Shown: positions 54,232-63,199, counted from the first letter of the stretch. The stretch is DNA of 64,000 nt from an uncultured Oscillospiraceae bacterium (GCA_905193225.1 CAJJNV010000006.1:18481-82480), one strand, 5' to 3'. A program made the numbers and translations. Notes: a model not told the origin generated them from the letters alone.

Positions 54232-54376
54232 GATACTATAAAACAACTAAGAGGTAGTGCGGTTTCTTTTAATAAAAAACACACCGTCGATAAATCAATC
54301 AACAAACGCGTCAACCAATCAACAAACATATCGAAAGATACAACATAACAAACAAATCAAAAAAGGAGCAATAAAT

Positions 54377-56950
54377 ATGAAACCGAAAAAGCTTTTGGCA
54401 GCCCTGATATCACTATGTATTATTCTGTCGGCATTTCCCGCCTTTACCGCATTTGCGGCCGAGGATAATCCCGGTATGGGAAGCTGCGGCAAAGACGGTG
54501 ACAATGTGACATATGTCTATCAGGATGGCACCCTCACCATCGCCGGCACCGGTGAAATGGCCGATTACGAAAAATACTCCGACAACGAAACACCATGGGA
54601 GGACATCAAAAAATTCATAAAAACCGTTGTTGTGCAGGAGGGTGTTACCCGTATCGGAAGCGATGCCTTCGGCTTCTGCTATAAACTGCAGTCGGTCACT
54701 CTGCCCGAGGGTATCCTGTCCATCGGTGACGATGCATTTTCCGGCACCTATTCCCTCACAAGCATAATTCTTCCCGAAAGCCTCGAAACGCTTGGAAGCT
54801 ATGCTTTCGGCGGGTCCTTTATCGAAAATATTACCGTTCCCTCAAAGGTCAAAGACATTCCGCCCACCGCTTTTATGAGTTGCGATCAGCTTGTCTCTGT
54901 CGCCCTTCCCGAAGGACTTGAAACCATCGGCAACAGCGCATTTTACTGCTGCAAAGCGCTTACAGGAATAACACTTCCTGCCGGGCTGAAAAAGGTGGGC
55001 TCCCATGTCTTTGCTTCCTGCGAGTCCTTAAAGGAAATTGTTCTCCCCGACCAAATCGAAGCTATGGATTACGGTGTTTTTGACGGATGCACCGTTCTTG
55101 AAAAGGTCGTTCTTCCTAAAAATCTGACCGATATATACGATTCTATGTTTTTGGGATGCTCGGCTCTTTCGGAAATAAACATTCCCGAATCCGTAACCTA
55201 CATCGGCGACCTCTCTTTTAGCCGTTCGGGCATTAAAAAGCTTGGCATTTCTGCGGGAGTTTCCTACATAGAGCCTTCCGCGTTTTACAATTGTGATGCT
55301 CTTGAAAGCATTACAATTGACGGTAAAAACGAAAATTATACCGTTGTCGACAACTCCCTTTACACAAAGGATATGACCGCTATTGTGCATTATGTCGGCA
55401 GCAAGGGGCAAACAAGCTTTAAGCTGCCCGACAGTGTAACAAGGGTTTGTGACTCGGCATTCAGCAGTGCAAACGAACTTTTAAACCTTGACATAAGCTC
55501 GGCCTATCAGCTTGATTACAACGCCGTTTCGGGCTGCAAAAGTCTTAAAAGCGTTAAACTTTCGGAGCGTCTTATCGAAATACCCTCAAGCTGCTTCCAA
55601 AGCTGCACTTCTCTCGAAAGCATTGATATTCCAAAGGGAGTTAAGGCCATAAACAGCAGTGCCTTCTATGCCTGCGAAAGCCTTGTATCGGTAACGCTGC
55701 AAGAGGGACTTGAAAAAATCGACGACAGTGCATTTTCTATATGCCAACGGCTTAAATCAATCAACATTCCGAGCACCGTGACAGAGGTTGGCTGGAACAT
55801 CATCGGAAATACCGCAATTTATAACAGCCTTCCTCTTGAAAACGGCGTGCGGTATCTTGACGGATGGGCAGTGGATGTTAGTGTTTCCGACAACGTGGCA
55901 TTTAAAGAAGGCACCGTTGGCATAAGCAGACAGATACTCGGCGCCCATCCTGCAACGGTCTTTATTCCCAAAACGGTCAAATATATTTCAAAGGGCGGCC
56001 TTCAGGGCGCAAGCTACAGCAAATCGGTGAAATCCTATACTGTCGATCCCGAGAACCCTTATTTCCTTTCGGAAGACGGAGTGGTATACACAAAGGACAA
56101 AACCGAGCTTGTAGCCTATCCTCAGAACGGCGGTATTATCAAATACACCGTTCCCGAAGGGGTCAAGACAATTCGCGACTGTGCATTTTATAACACCAAC
56201 ATTGAGCAGATCGAGTTTCCCGACTCTCTCGAATATATCGGCAACCGGGCATTTTATTATTCAACCGGCCTTAAAAGTGCCCTCCTTAAGGAAAATGTAA
56301 AGTTTATCGGTGATATGGCCTTTGGAAATTGCAACAATGTTGATCTGGGTGAAATTCCAAGCGGCCTTGAGCATATCGGGTATATGATTTTTGATATGAG
56401 CCGAAATGTCGGTACAACAAAGGTTGACGGAAACACGTATCTCGGCAACTGGCTGATAAATGCCTCTGTTCCCGACAGCACCGAGTTCAAAATTGCCGAC
56501 GGAACCGTGGGCATTGCATCAAGCTCCATATATACCGTCGGAGGTGTCAGAGCCTCGTCGGTCTATATTCCCGCAAGCGTTAAAAATATAAACAGCAGAG
56601 CCTTTAAATATTTTATAAACCTCAAAGACGTTTATTTTGCAGGCTCAAAACAGGAATGGTGTAAAATAAACATCGGGGACGAAAACGCTCCCTTGCTTGA
56701 GGCACACATTCATTTTGCGGATCAGACTCCGCTCTACGGAGACGTTAACGACGATGGGGAGGTAACCGCATCCGATGCGCTGATGACCCTTCAGAATTTT
56801 GTCGGATCCCGTCAGTTCACCGATGAACAGCTGAAGGCCGCCGATGTTGACGGTGTTGACGGAATAACTGCCAAGGATGCGCTGCTTATCCTGCAGCACG
56901 CCGTAAAGATTTTGGACAAATTCCCGATTGAAATGATGGAGATTGCCTGA
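54377..56950 (+). CDS. Secreted BspA-like leucine-rich repeat protein with type I dockerin (second)
   Basis: It has 857 residues with signal peptide MKPKKLLAALISLCIILSAF. An N-terminal module (GSCGKDGDNVTYVYQDGTLT then IAGTGEMADYEK) typical of BspA-like proteins is followed by many LRR_5 repeats. The C-terminal dockerin reads GDVNDDGEVTASDALMTLQ and DVDGVDGITAKDALLILQ. The dockerin closely parallels that of the protein at 28683 (both contain VGSRQ between the halves), so both should share one cohesin partner. AAAAGGAG precedes the ATG. The role is probably adhesion or scaffolding on host or plant surfaces. Confidence 0.93.
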   Translation: MKPKKLLAALISLCIILSAFPAFTAFAAEDNPGMGSCGKDGDNVTYVYQDGTLTIAGTGEMADYEKYSDNETPWEDIKKFIKTVVVQEGVTRIGSDAFGFCYKLQSVTLPEGILSIGDDAFSGTYSLTSIILPESLETLGSYAFGGSFIENITVPSKVKDIPPTAFMSCDQLVSVALPEGLETIGNSAFYCCKALTGITLPAGLKKVGSHVFASCESLKEIVLPDQIEAMDYGVFDGCTVLEKVVLPKNLTDIYDSMFLGCSALSEINIPESVTYIGDLSFSRSGIKKLGISAGVSYIEPSAFYNCDALESITIDGKNENYTVVDNSLYTKDMTAIVHYVGSKGQTSFKLPDSVTRVCDSAFSSANELLNLDISSAYQLDYNAVSGCKSLKSVKLSERLIEIPSSCFQSCTSLESIDIPKGVKAINSSAFYACESLVSVTLQEGLEKIDDSAFSICQRLKSINIPSTVTEVGWNIIGNTAIYNSLPLENGVRYLDGWAVDVSVSDNVAFKEGTVGISRQILGAHPATVFIPKTVKYISKGGLQGASYSKSVKSYTVDPENPYFLSEDGVVYTKDKTELVAYPQNGGIIKYTVPEGVKTIRDCAFYNTNIEQIEFPDSLEYIGNRAFYYSTGLKSALLKENVKFIGDMAFGNCNNVDLGEIPSGLEHIGYMIFDMSRNVGTTKVDGNTYLGNWLINASVPDSTEFKIADGTVGIASSSIYTVGGVRASSVYIPASVKNINSRAFKYFINLKDVYFAGSKQEWCKINIGDENAPLLEAHIHFADQTPLYGDVNDDGEVTASDALMTLQNFVGSRQFTDEQLKAADVDGVDGITAKDALLILQHAVKILDKFPIEMMEIA

Positions 56951-57225
56951 GCTGTCGGTAGGATTTCCGCGGACGAATAAACGTGCATTGCTTGTTGTAT
57001 ATTGCTGATTGCTTACTACACATTACCAATTACCAATCGGCAATTGCACGGACGCATTAACAAATTAACCCGAAACAGTTAATAAAATAACCCTGTTATG
57101 TTTACAGGGTGCTTACAAAAACCTCTAGTTTTTCTTAAAAATGTCGGTTTATTATATAGACAACGAAAGGAAAACCGCACAGATGACAGAGCGGAGTTCC
57201 TAAAAGAAAAACGGAGGTTTTTGTT

Positions 57226-58725
57226 ATGTTTGAAAAAAGATATCATAATAACGGAAATGACAGCGAAAGGGAAGCCGGCGGTGTTATGGCAAACGGCCGT
57301 TTGGCGGGCGAAAATGATGCAGTGTGCGATAACGGTATAGTGAACGGCAACAGTGCAGCATACAACAAGGACGGAATGAAAGAAAACGGCGCTGCAGTCG
57401 ATAACGGTGCGGTGACCGTCACCCCGTCGGCTAATCCCGCCATTGTTCCCGTTGTTAACCGAACTGCCGGCCGGGAGTTTGACCGTGCGGCAGTTGTAAA
57501 CGCGCCGACCGGTAATGCCGTAATCGAAAGTACGGCTGACGAAAGTACAGCAACAGGAAATACAGCAGTGGTAAACGCACCGGTCGGAAATGCAGCAACA
57601 GGAAGCACATCGGCGGTAAAAGCAAAGCACAGGGGTAATATGGGTAGAAAGGTATGCGCCCTGGTGCTCAGCGCGGCAATGTTCGGAAGCGTGGCGTCGG
57701 TGGCATTTTTCGGCGTTAATTCCTTCCTTAATAAATCGGCGGCAGGTGGTGTTTCTTCCTCGGCCACACTGAAAGCCACGGCCACCGGCTCGGCGGCAAG
57801 CGGTCATCTTGATGTCAGCACCGTTGCATCGGAAAATATGGCGGCCATGGTATCCATAAACACCGTATCCGTTGAGGATGCCAGGAACTATTTCGGAATG
57901 TTCGGAAATTCCGCAAGCCGGCAGGTTCAGGGCAGCGGCTCGGGCATTATAATCTCCCAAAACGACACCGAGCTTATGTGCGTTACCAATGCCCACGTAA
58001 TCGACGGAGCAACCACCATATCGGTCAGCTTTGCGGATGGAACGGCGGCCGAGGCTACGGTTAAGGGCATCGACACCGACAACGATCTGGCGGTCATTTC
58101 GGTAAAGCTTTCGGACATTTCCGACGACACCAAAAAGCAGATAAAAACCGCAACCTTAGGCGACTCCTCCTCCCTTACGGTCGGCCAGCAGGTGGTGGCC
58201 ATCGGCAATGCACTGGGATACGGTCAGTCGGTAACCACCGGTATTGTCAGCGTGCTTAACTGCACCCTGGACGACAGCAAGACACCTATGATTCAGACCG
58301 ACGCAGCCATCAATCCCGGCAACTCGGGCGGCGCATTGCTTAATATGAACGGCGAGGTTGTGGGAATCAACACGGCAAAGGCCTCTGCCACCGAGGTTGA
58401 GGGAATGGGATATGCAATTTCCATAACCGATGCTCTGCCGGTAATCGAACAGCTTATGAACGGCACGTCGCAGAACGGATCTGATGATCAAAGCACGCAA
58501 AGCGGACAAAACGGATCGAATGGTCAGAACGGTTCAAACGGTCAAAGCGGTTCCGACGACGGAAGCTTTTTCGGAGGATTCTTCGGAGGATCGCAAAACG
58601 GCGGACAGTACGGTAATCAGTACTCAAACGGTCAGGGCGGCAGCTCAAACGGCAATTCTCAGGGCAGCGGTTCTCAGGGCAATAATTCTCAGGGTGGATT
58701 TTTCGGCGGCTCACAGCTGTTTTAA
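57226..58725 (+). CDS. HtrA/DegP-like trypsin-type serine protease without PDZ domain
   Basis: The 499-residue membrane-anchored protease has a long Asn/Ala/Val-rich cytoplasmic N-terminus, one helix (about 141-163) and a catalytic domain. The triad is visible: His257 in TNAHVID, Asp287 in TDNDLAVI, Ser367 in GNSGG. The usual PDZ domain is missing; instead the last 100 residues are a Gly/Ser/Gln/Asn-rich tail (GGFFGGSQNGGQYGNQ). GGAGG precedes the ATG. It likely degrades misfolded exported proteins. Upstream, CCCTGT/ACAGGG (57091-57110) is a weak hairpin. Confidence 0.9.
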   Translation: MFEKRYHNNGNDSEREAGGVMANGRLAGENDAVCDNGIVNGNSAAYNKDGMKENGAAVDNGAVTVTPSANPAIVPVVNRTAGREFDRAAVVNAPTGNAVIESTADESTATGNTAVVNAPVGNAATGSTSAVKAKHRGNMGRKVCALVLSAAMFGSVASVAFFGVNSFLNKSAAGGVSSSATLKATATGSAASGHLDVSTVASENMAAMVSINTVSVEDARNYFGMFGNSASRQVQGSGSGIIISQNDTELMCVTNAHVIDGATTISVSFADGTAAEATVKGIDTDNDLAVISVKLSDISDDTKKQIKTATLGDSSSLTVGQQVVAIGNALGYGQSVTTGIVSVLNCTLDDSKTPMIQTDAAINPGNSGGALLNMNGEVVGINTAKASATEVEGMGYAISITDALPVIEQLMNGTSQNGSDDQSTQSGQNGSNGQNGSNGQSGSDDGSFFGGFFGGSQNGGQYGNQYSNGQGGSSNGNSQGSGSQGNNSQGGFFGGSQLF

Positions 58726-58809
58726 GATCGCTTGTTGACGGCGGCTTTTTTACCGCGTGATATCATCTTACTGCTTTGACCGACGGGATCGGTGCACAGC
58801 ATTTACCGA

Positions 58810-59004
58810 TACTGCACGGCTACGGCCGCAAGGGGGGCACTGAGACCGTCAGCGTGAGCTGACCGGAGGGCGGCAGGCGATGAAGGCAAGGCTTTTAGCG
58901 CAGAATGGCGCTTGGTCTGTTGAGGAAGCTGCGTGTGTGCCGCACCCTCCGTTCTCGGCAGGGCCGAGAAAGTCTCGGCGCTCCCTGCGGCTGCCATGTG
59001 TGCA
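58810..59004 (+). repeat. GC-rich structured repeat, copy C
   Basis: Third copy. It begins ACTGCACGGCTACGGCCGC, carries the GTCAGC-GTGA-GCTGAC hairpin and the invariant TTCTCGGC/GCCGAGAA hairpin, plus AGCGC/GCGCT. Its terminal stem uses GAGAC/GTCTC where copy A has GAGGC/GCCTC, a compensatory change. It lies in the 478-base convergent gap between the HtrA-like gene and the GT2 gene, again in plus orientation. Confidence 0.85.
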
Positions 59005-59096
59005 CCATAATTTTTGCGCACGGCTGCGGGTATGCTTTTGCTTTGTGCAATAAAGAAAGCAATATGGCTTGACTGCAATTTTAAATATTGTGCAGC

Positions 59097-59129
59097 AAAA
59101 AACTCCCGTGAATTTTCACGGGAGTTTTA
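59097..59129 (-). terminator. bidirectional terminator between HtrA-like and GT2 genes
   Basis: AAAACTCCCGTGAA pairs perfectly with TTCACGGGAGTTTT. The minus strand continues into TTTTTT, 75 bases after the GT2 stop. Confidence 0.93.
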
Positions 59130-59203
59130 CTATGCGTAATTATTCGGTGCAATTATTCAACAAAGTTTTTCGGCATTATTATTCGGCGCCATGTTCAACG
59201 CAA

Positions 59204-60229
59204 TTATTTATTGCCGTTAATGGGATTTTCCTTCTTGACCGGCTTGGTCAGAAGGCTGATAAAACCTACCGCCGTTCCGACACCGTAAAATGTATGCAGC
59301 AAAAAGAACAGAATAGGAAGTGTGAGGTAAAGAGGATGGAAATCGCCTTTCTCTTTAATGGCGCCGACGGTCATATATATCGCTGCCGCAAAATAGCATC
59401 CGAAAAACAGAACCGGAAATATCCAGCTTACAAACCCCAGAAGTATTGCCGCCAAAATGCCAAGCACAAATACAAAGGGCACGAGGTGATATGTATTGAT
59501 GCAGCCGGGACATATCTTTTTTGTTCTGCCTACCCAGTATCCGTTAAGATATTTCTGTCTGAGCATTTTTTTGAGATTGCTGCGGGTGTGCTCATAGGAA
59601 ATAATATCGGGGCAAAGGCAAAGGCGATATCCTCCCTTGCGGATGCGATAGTTCATTTCGTTGTCCTCGGTGCGGGTGAGACTTTCGTTAAAAAGGCCGA
59701 CCTTTTCAAAAACCTCCCGGCGATATGCTCCGTGGAAGATCGAGCGGACATACCGCTTTTTCCCGTTTCGGCGAAAATCCGCCGCGCTTGAACCGAAAAC
59801 CGAACTTTCGGCCATTAAAAGGGTCTGTTTAAAGGGGGTGGAGCCGTCGATTATGTTGGGACGGGCGCCGCCGGTGACCATTTCGCCCTCCTCGTGATGG
59901 CGAACGTTGTTTTCTACAAACTCAGGGGGAATTTCTGCATGGGCGTCGACCCTTATTATGATGTCGCCGGTGGAGTGGGTTATGGCGTTGTTCCAACCGG
60001 GAGCAAGCACCTTTTTAGGGTTGTCCACCAAAATAACATCCTTGTATTCGTACTTGTGTTCCTCTCTGAATTTTTTAAATATCTCCGGGGTGCGGTCGGT
60101 GGAGGCGCTGTCCACAAGCACGATTTCGGTAAGGCTTTTCGGATAGGTTTGGCCGAGGAAATTATCTAAAAGCTTTCCTATAAGCTCCTGTTCGTTAAAG
60201 GCCACAACGCAAAGGGAAACTGTAAACAT
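59204..60229 (-). CDS. Family 2 glycosyltransferase with C-terminal membrane helices (ExoA-like)
   Basis: Inverting GT-A enzyme, 341 residues. SLCVVAFNEQELIGKLL and EIVLVDSASTDRT form the nucleotide-sugar fold, RVDAHAE gives the DxD-type metal site, RTEDNEMNYRIRKGGYR the catalytic ED region, and RQKYLNGYWVGR the QxxRW-like segment. The last 90 residues form three helices. It probably builds an exported polysaccharide or lipid-linked sugar. AAAGGAG precedes the ATG. No polysaccharide operon adjoins it. Confidence 0.88.
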   Translation of the reverse strand: MFTVSLCVVAFNEQELIGKLLDNFLGQTYPKSLTEIVLVDSASTDRTPEIFKKFREEHKYEYKDVILVDNPKKVLAPGWNNAITHSTGDIIIRVDAHAEIPPEFVENNVRHHEEGEMVTGGARPNIIDGSTPFKQTLLMAESSVFGSSAADFRRNGKKRYVRSIFHGAYRREVFEKVGLFNESLTRTEDNEMNYRIRKGGYRLCLCPDIISYEHTRSNLKKMLRQKYLNGYWVGRTKKICPGCINTYHLVPFVFVLGILAAILLGFVSWIFPVLFFGCYFAAAIYMTVGAIKEKGDFHPLYLTLPILFFLLHTFYGVGTAVGFISLLTKPVKKENPINGNK

Positions 60230-60349
60230 TTTTTTCTCTCCTTTAAAGCCCGTGCATAAAACAAAAAGAAAAAACGGAGAATTGCTCGGGCACTTTCCAA
60301 ATTATAATACTACATATAAAGATTTTTTTCAACAATAAGTTTTTTTAAT

Positions 60350-60371
60350 AGTTGCACACAATCGTGCAACT
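60350..60371 (+). promoter_or_regulatory. perfect 8-bp inverted repeat before the replication-like gene
   Basis: AGTTGCAC (60350-60357) and GTGCAACT (60364-60371) around ACAATC. It lies 42 bases before the TTG start and has no U tract, so it fits an operator more than a terminator. The protein that might bind it is unknown. Confidence 0.5.
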
Positions 60372-60412
60372 GCTCCCTCCTTTTGCGCCCTTTAATAAAG
60401 GAGGTTTTTTAA

Positions 60413-61519
60413 TTGACAGAAAATTCTTTAAAAACAAATCGCAAAGTAACCAAGGAGAGAGGACAAATGATACAGCAGCAAAGCACTGTCGAATGCACAG
60501 ATAAAAACAACGTCGAAATAACATCGGAAAAACAGCAGGACTTAAAGCAGTCCTTTGTTATATATTCCGAATGGGAGGAAAACTGCACCCTTCTTTCAAA
60601 CGAGCAAAAGGGACAGCTCTTTTCGGCGATACTGGCCTACGGAGGGCGGGGAGAGGACATTTCGTCAAGGCTTGACGGGGTGACGGCAATGTGCTTTTCC
60701 TTTATAAAAAATCAGCTCAAAAGGGATGCCGAAAAGTATCAGAGCACTATTAAGCGAAATTCCGAAAACGGCAAAAATGGCGGACGTCCTAAAAAACAAA
60801 AAGACGATGCATCGGCCGACGGACAGGAAGAAACTCAAACCGTTGGCTGTACAGCCGCAGCAAAATCCGCAGAGTCTGTCAAAAAGAAAGGCGCAAGGTC
60901 GAAAAAAACCACTGCGCAGACAAAAAGCACCGAAAACCTTGGGTATTTTGAGGAAAGCCAAAAAAACGAGGGCTTTTTTCAAAAACCCAAAAAAGCCGAT
61001 AATGATAATGAAGATGATAATGTTAATGATAATGAAGATGATAATGTTAATGATAATGACAATGATAATGTTAATGACAATGATAATGTTGATGGAAATG
61101 ACACTGACACTGAAAATGAAGATGAGTATGCCGCTGCGCGGGCGGCCGAAGAGATTAACAGGCTGCGGAAAGATCACGAGGCAAAGGTGGCAAGAAGAAA
61201 ACAGCAGCTGCGGTGTGTGCGTGTTGAACAGATGTTTGATGAGTTTTGGAATGAATACCCCAAGAAGGAAAATATGGTCAGGGCAAAGCGGGCATTTATG
61301 GGACTTGATCCCGATGAGGATACCTTTAAGACCCTGATGAAGGCGGTTAAACGCAGCAAGGCTGATGAAAAATGGCAGATGGAAAACGGAAGATTTATAC
61401 CGCTTGCCGCAAATTATATTCTCGACAGGAGGTTTGAGGACAGGGTAGTGCTGCCCGACGGAACAAAGGAACGCAGCTATGATATGGAGGACCTGAAAAG
61501 GGTCTTGATTGGGGAATAA
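60413..61519 (+). CDS. Phage-type replication-like protein (DUF6291-like N-terminus)
   Basis: The 368-residue protein has an N-terminal block SFVIYSEWEENCTLLSNEQK like DUF6291 phage proteins. A charged linker follows with an Asp/Asn/Glu run (about residues 196-236), then a C-terminal FDEFWNEYPKKENMVRAKRA block and NGRFIPLAANYI, as in phage replication initiators. The start is TTG at 60413 after AAAGGAGG; ATG 60467 is possible. No phage genes surround it, so it is an orphan or a domesticated remnant. The linker DNA is a degenerate GATAAT/GAAGAT repeat. Confidence 0.7.
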   Translation: MTENSLKTNRKVTKERGQMIQQQSTVECTDKNNVEITSEKQQDLKQSFVIYSEWEENCTLLSNEQKGQLFSAILAYGGRGEDISSRLDGVTAMCFSFIKNQLKRDAEKYQSTIKRNSENGKNGGRPKKQKDDASADGQEETQTVGCTAAAKSAESVKKKGARSKKTTAQTKSTENLGYFEESQKNEGFFQKPKKADNDNEDDNVNDNEDDNVNDNDNDNVNDNDNVDGNDTDTENEDEYAAARAAEEINRLRKDHEAKVARRKQQLRCVRVEQMFDEFWNEYPKKENMVRAKRAFMGLDPDEDTFKTLMKAVKRSKADEKWQMENGRFIPLAANYILDRRFEDRVVLPDGTKERSYDMEDLKRVLIGE

Positions 61520-61604
61520 CTGTATGCACGGTTTAAATCTTTGTGAATTTGTGAGCTGACAAAAGAACCGTACAAAAAATTTTTAAAACTTTTTCGAAAA
61601 ACAC

Positions 61605-61633
61605 TTGACAAGTGAAAAAAGATATGATATATT
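61605..61633 (+). promoter_or_regulatory. promoter for the Fur-family gene
   Basis: TTGACA (61605-61610), 17 bases, TATATT (61628-61633), immediately upstream of the palindrome at 61637. Confidence 0.85.
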
Positions 61634-61636
61634 AAC

Positions 61637-61661
61637 AATAACGATAATGATTATCGTTATT
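61637..61661 (+). promoter_or_regulatory. Fur/PerR-type operator
   Basis: Perfect 11-bp arms AATAACGATAA and TTATCGTTATT around TGA, containing GATAATGATTATC, the classic 7-1-7 Fur/Per-box core. It starts three bases after the -10 box and so covers the transcription start, implying repression by the regulator encoded next. Confidence 0.92.
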
Positions 61662-61726
61662 AAACTATCAAACAGAAATACGGCAGATGGGCAGCCGACT
61701 GCCGAAAACCAAATCGAGGTGAAACA

Positions 61727-62122
61727 ATGCCGGTCGAAAAGAAATATTCAAGACAGCGGGAAGCCATTGCCGCCGATGTGGCGTCACGAAAGGATCACCC
61801 CTGTGCCGACGATGTTTACCAAAGCACCAGAAAGCTCTTTCCTAACATCAGTCTCGGCACCGTCTACCGTAACCTTAAAGGCCTGACCGAGGACGGCAAG
61901 ATAATCAGCTTCACGGTCGACGGAAAGGAGCATTTTGACGGAGATACAAGCAACCACTGCCACCTTGTGTGCTCTTCCTGCCACAGCATTACCGACATTT
62001 TCGAGCCGGATTTTTCTTCCTTCTCAAAGCAGATTGAGCAAAATCTCGGCTGTAAAACCAGCTACGTTCAAATCGTTTTATTCGGCAGGTGTAAGGCCTG
62101 CCTTGAAAAGAATAAAAACTAA
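61727..62122 (+). CDS. Fur-family metal-dependent regulator (PerR-like)
   Basis: The 131-residue repressor. It has a winged-helix DNA-binding domain (SRQREAIAADVASRKDHPCA, SLGTVYRNLKGLTEDGKI), then GDTSNHCHLVCSSC with metal-binding His and one CxxC, and CKAC near the end for the structural zinc. Placement before reverse rubrerythrin suggests a peroxide-sensing PerR role; Fur cannot be excluded. A perfect palindromic box lies over its own promoter (61637-61661), so it is autoregulated. Confidence 0.93.
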   Translation: MPVEKKYSRQREAIAADVASRKDHPCADDVYQSTRKLFPNISLGTVYRNLKGLTEDGKIISFTVDGKEHFDGDTSNHCHLVCSSCHSITDIFEPDFSSFSKQIEQNLGCKTSYVQIVLFGRCKACLEKNKN

Positions 62123-62207
62123 AGCTATCGGTGGTCGTACATCGGTCGCTTAAAGCAAAAAGTTCAAAACAAAAAATCTTAAATCAAAATTTTCGGAGGT
62201 AATTATT

Positions 62208-62750
62208 ATGAAAAAATTTGTGTGTTCTGTATGCGGTTATGTTCACGAGGGAGATACTCCTCCCGAGAGATGTCCCCAGTGCAATGCTCCTAAGGAAAAA
62301 TTTGTAGAGCAAAAGGATGATATGACCTGGGCTTCCGAGCACGTTGTTGGCGTGGCACAGGGCGTTCCTCAGGACATTGTCGACGATCTTCGCGCAAACT
62401 TCAACGGCGAATGTTCAGAGGTAGGAATGTACCTTGCAATGGCAAGAGTTGCCCACCGCGAGGGCTATCCCGAGATTGGTCTCTACTGGGAAAAGGCAGC
62501 ATATGAGGAGGCAGAGCACGCCGCAAAATTTGCCGAGCTCTTAGGCGAGGTCGTGACCGATTCTACCAAAAAGAATCTTGAAATGCGTGTTGAGGCCGAA
62601 AACGGCGCAACCATGGGTAAAACCGATCTTGCAAAGCGTGCAAAGGCACTTAATCTCGATGCTATTCACGATACCGTTCATGAAATGGCCCGTGACGAAG
62701 CCCGCCACGGCAAGGCCTTCGCAGGACTGCTCAAGAGGTATTTCGGTTAA
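62208..62750 (+). CDS. Reverse rubrerythrin (rubredoxin-first peroxidase)
   Basis: The 180-residue peroxidase of anaerobes. The N-terminal rubredoxin domain has Cys6, Cys9, Cys22 and Cys25 (CSVCGY...CPQC). The C-terminal four-helix ferritin-like domain has GECSEVGMYLAM, YEEAEHAAKF and DEARHGKAFAGLL carrying the di-iron Glu and His. Classical rubrerythrin has the opposite order. It lies 85 bases after the Fur-family gene and probably shares its peroxide control. AATTTTCGGAGG precedes the ATG. Confidence 0.94.
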   Translation: MKKFVCSVCGYVHEGDTPPERCPQCNAPKEKFVEQKDDMTWASEHVVGVAQGVPQDIVDDLRANFNGECSEVGMYLAMARVAHREGYPEIGLYWEKAAYEEAEHAAKFAELLGEVVTDSTKKNLEMRVEAENGATMGKTDLAKRAKALNLDAIHDTVHEMARDEARHGKAFAGLLKRYFG

Positions 62751-62904
62751 TTGCTTAAAGCGGCCGCAAAACGACACTGCGGCGGCTTAAAGTGTACCGC
62801 AGCCGACGGCAGGGCAACCGTAACGGCCGTCCGAAAACCCTGTTAAACTTTATCTGCCTGTATCTGCCGACATCTGTCGGGGATATAAAAAATTTATTCG
62901 GAAA

Positions 62905-62934
62905 ACGCGCTTGCCTTTCGGCGGGCGTGTTTTT
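62905..62934 (+). terminator. terminator in the rubrerythrin 3' region
   Basis: ACGCGCTTGCC pairs with GGCGGGCGTGT (three wobbles) across TTTC and runs into TTTT. It lies 155 bases after the stop. The 490-base gap 62751-63240 also holds several GC-rich dyads (for example CCGACATCTGTCGG) and a T-rich tract; no gene was seen. Confidence 0.7.
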
Positions 62935-63170
62935 CATTTTTGTGCTTTTTCGCCGCGCCCTTTGCATTTTTTTTCGGCGCTTTTCGTCTCGGCGCTTTTC
63001 GGCCGACGCCTTTTCGGGCCTTGTCCTTTTTTGGGGAAGGGGCGGTGCAAAAAAGGTGCTTTTTAAATTTTTTCCGTCGAAAATCATTTTGAGGAATAAT
63101 CTCCAAAAAAGAATAATACATTATTAATGACAGAAAACATTAAAAAAGGCAAAAAGATTTGTTCAAAGTA

Positions 63171-63199
63171 TTGACAATTATAATTAAATTGTGTATAAT
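63171..63199 (+). promoter_or_regulatory. consensus promoter for the secreted C39-like gene
   Basis: TTGACA (63171-63176), 17 bases, TATAAT (63194-63199). Confidence 0.9.

Noticed and set aside
61523..61604. Prophage region around the replication-like gene
   Set aside because: No integrase, capsid, lysis or att features lie on either side; neighbours are ordinary chromosomal genes.
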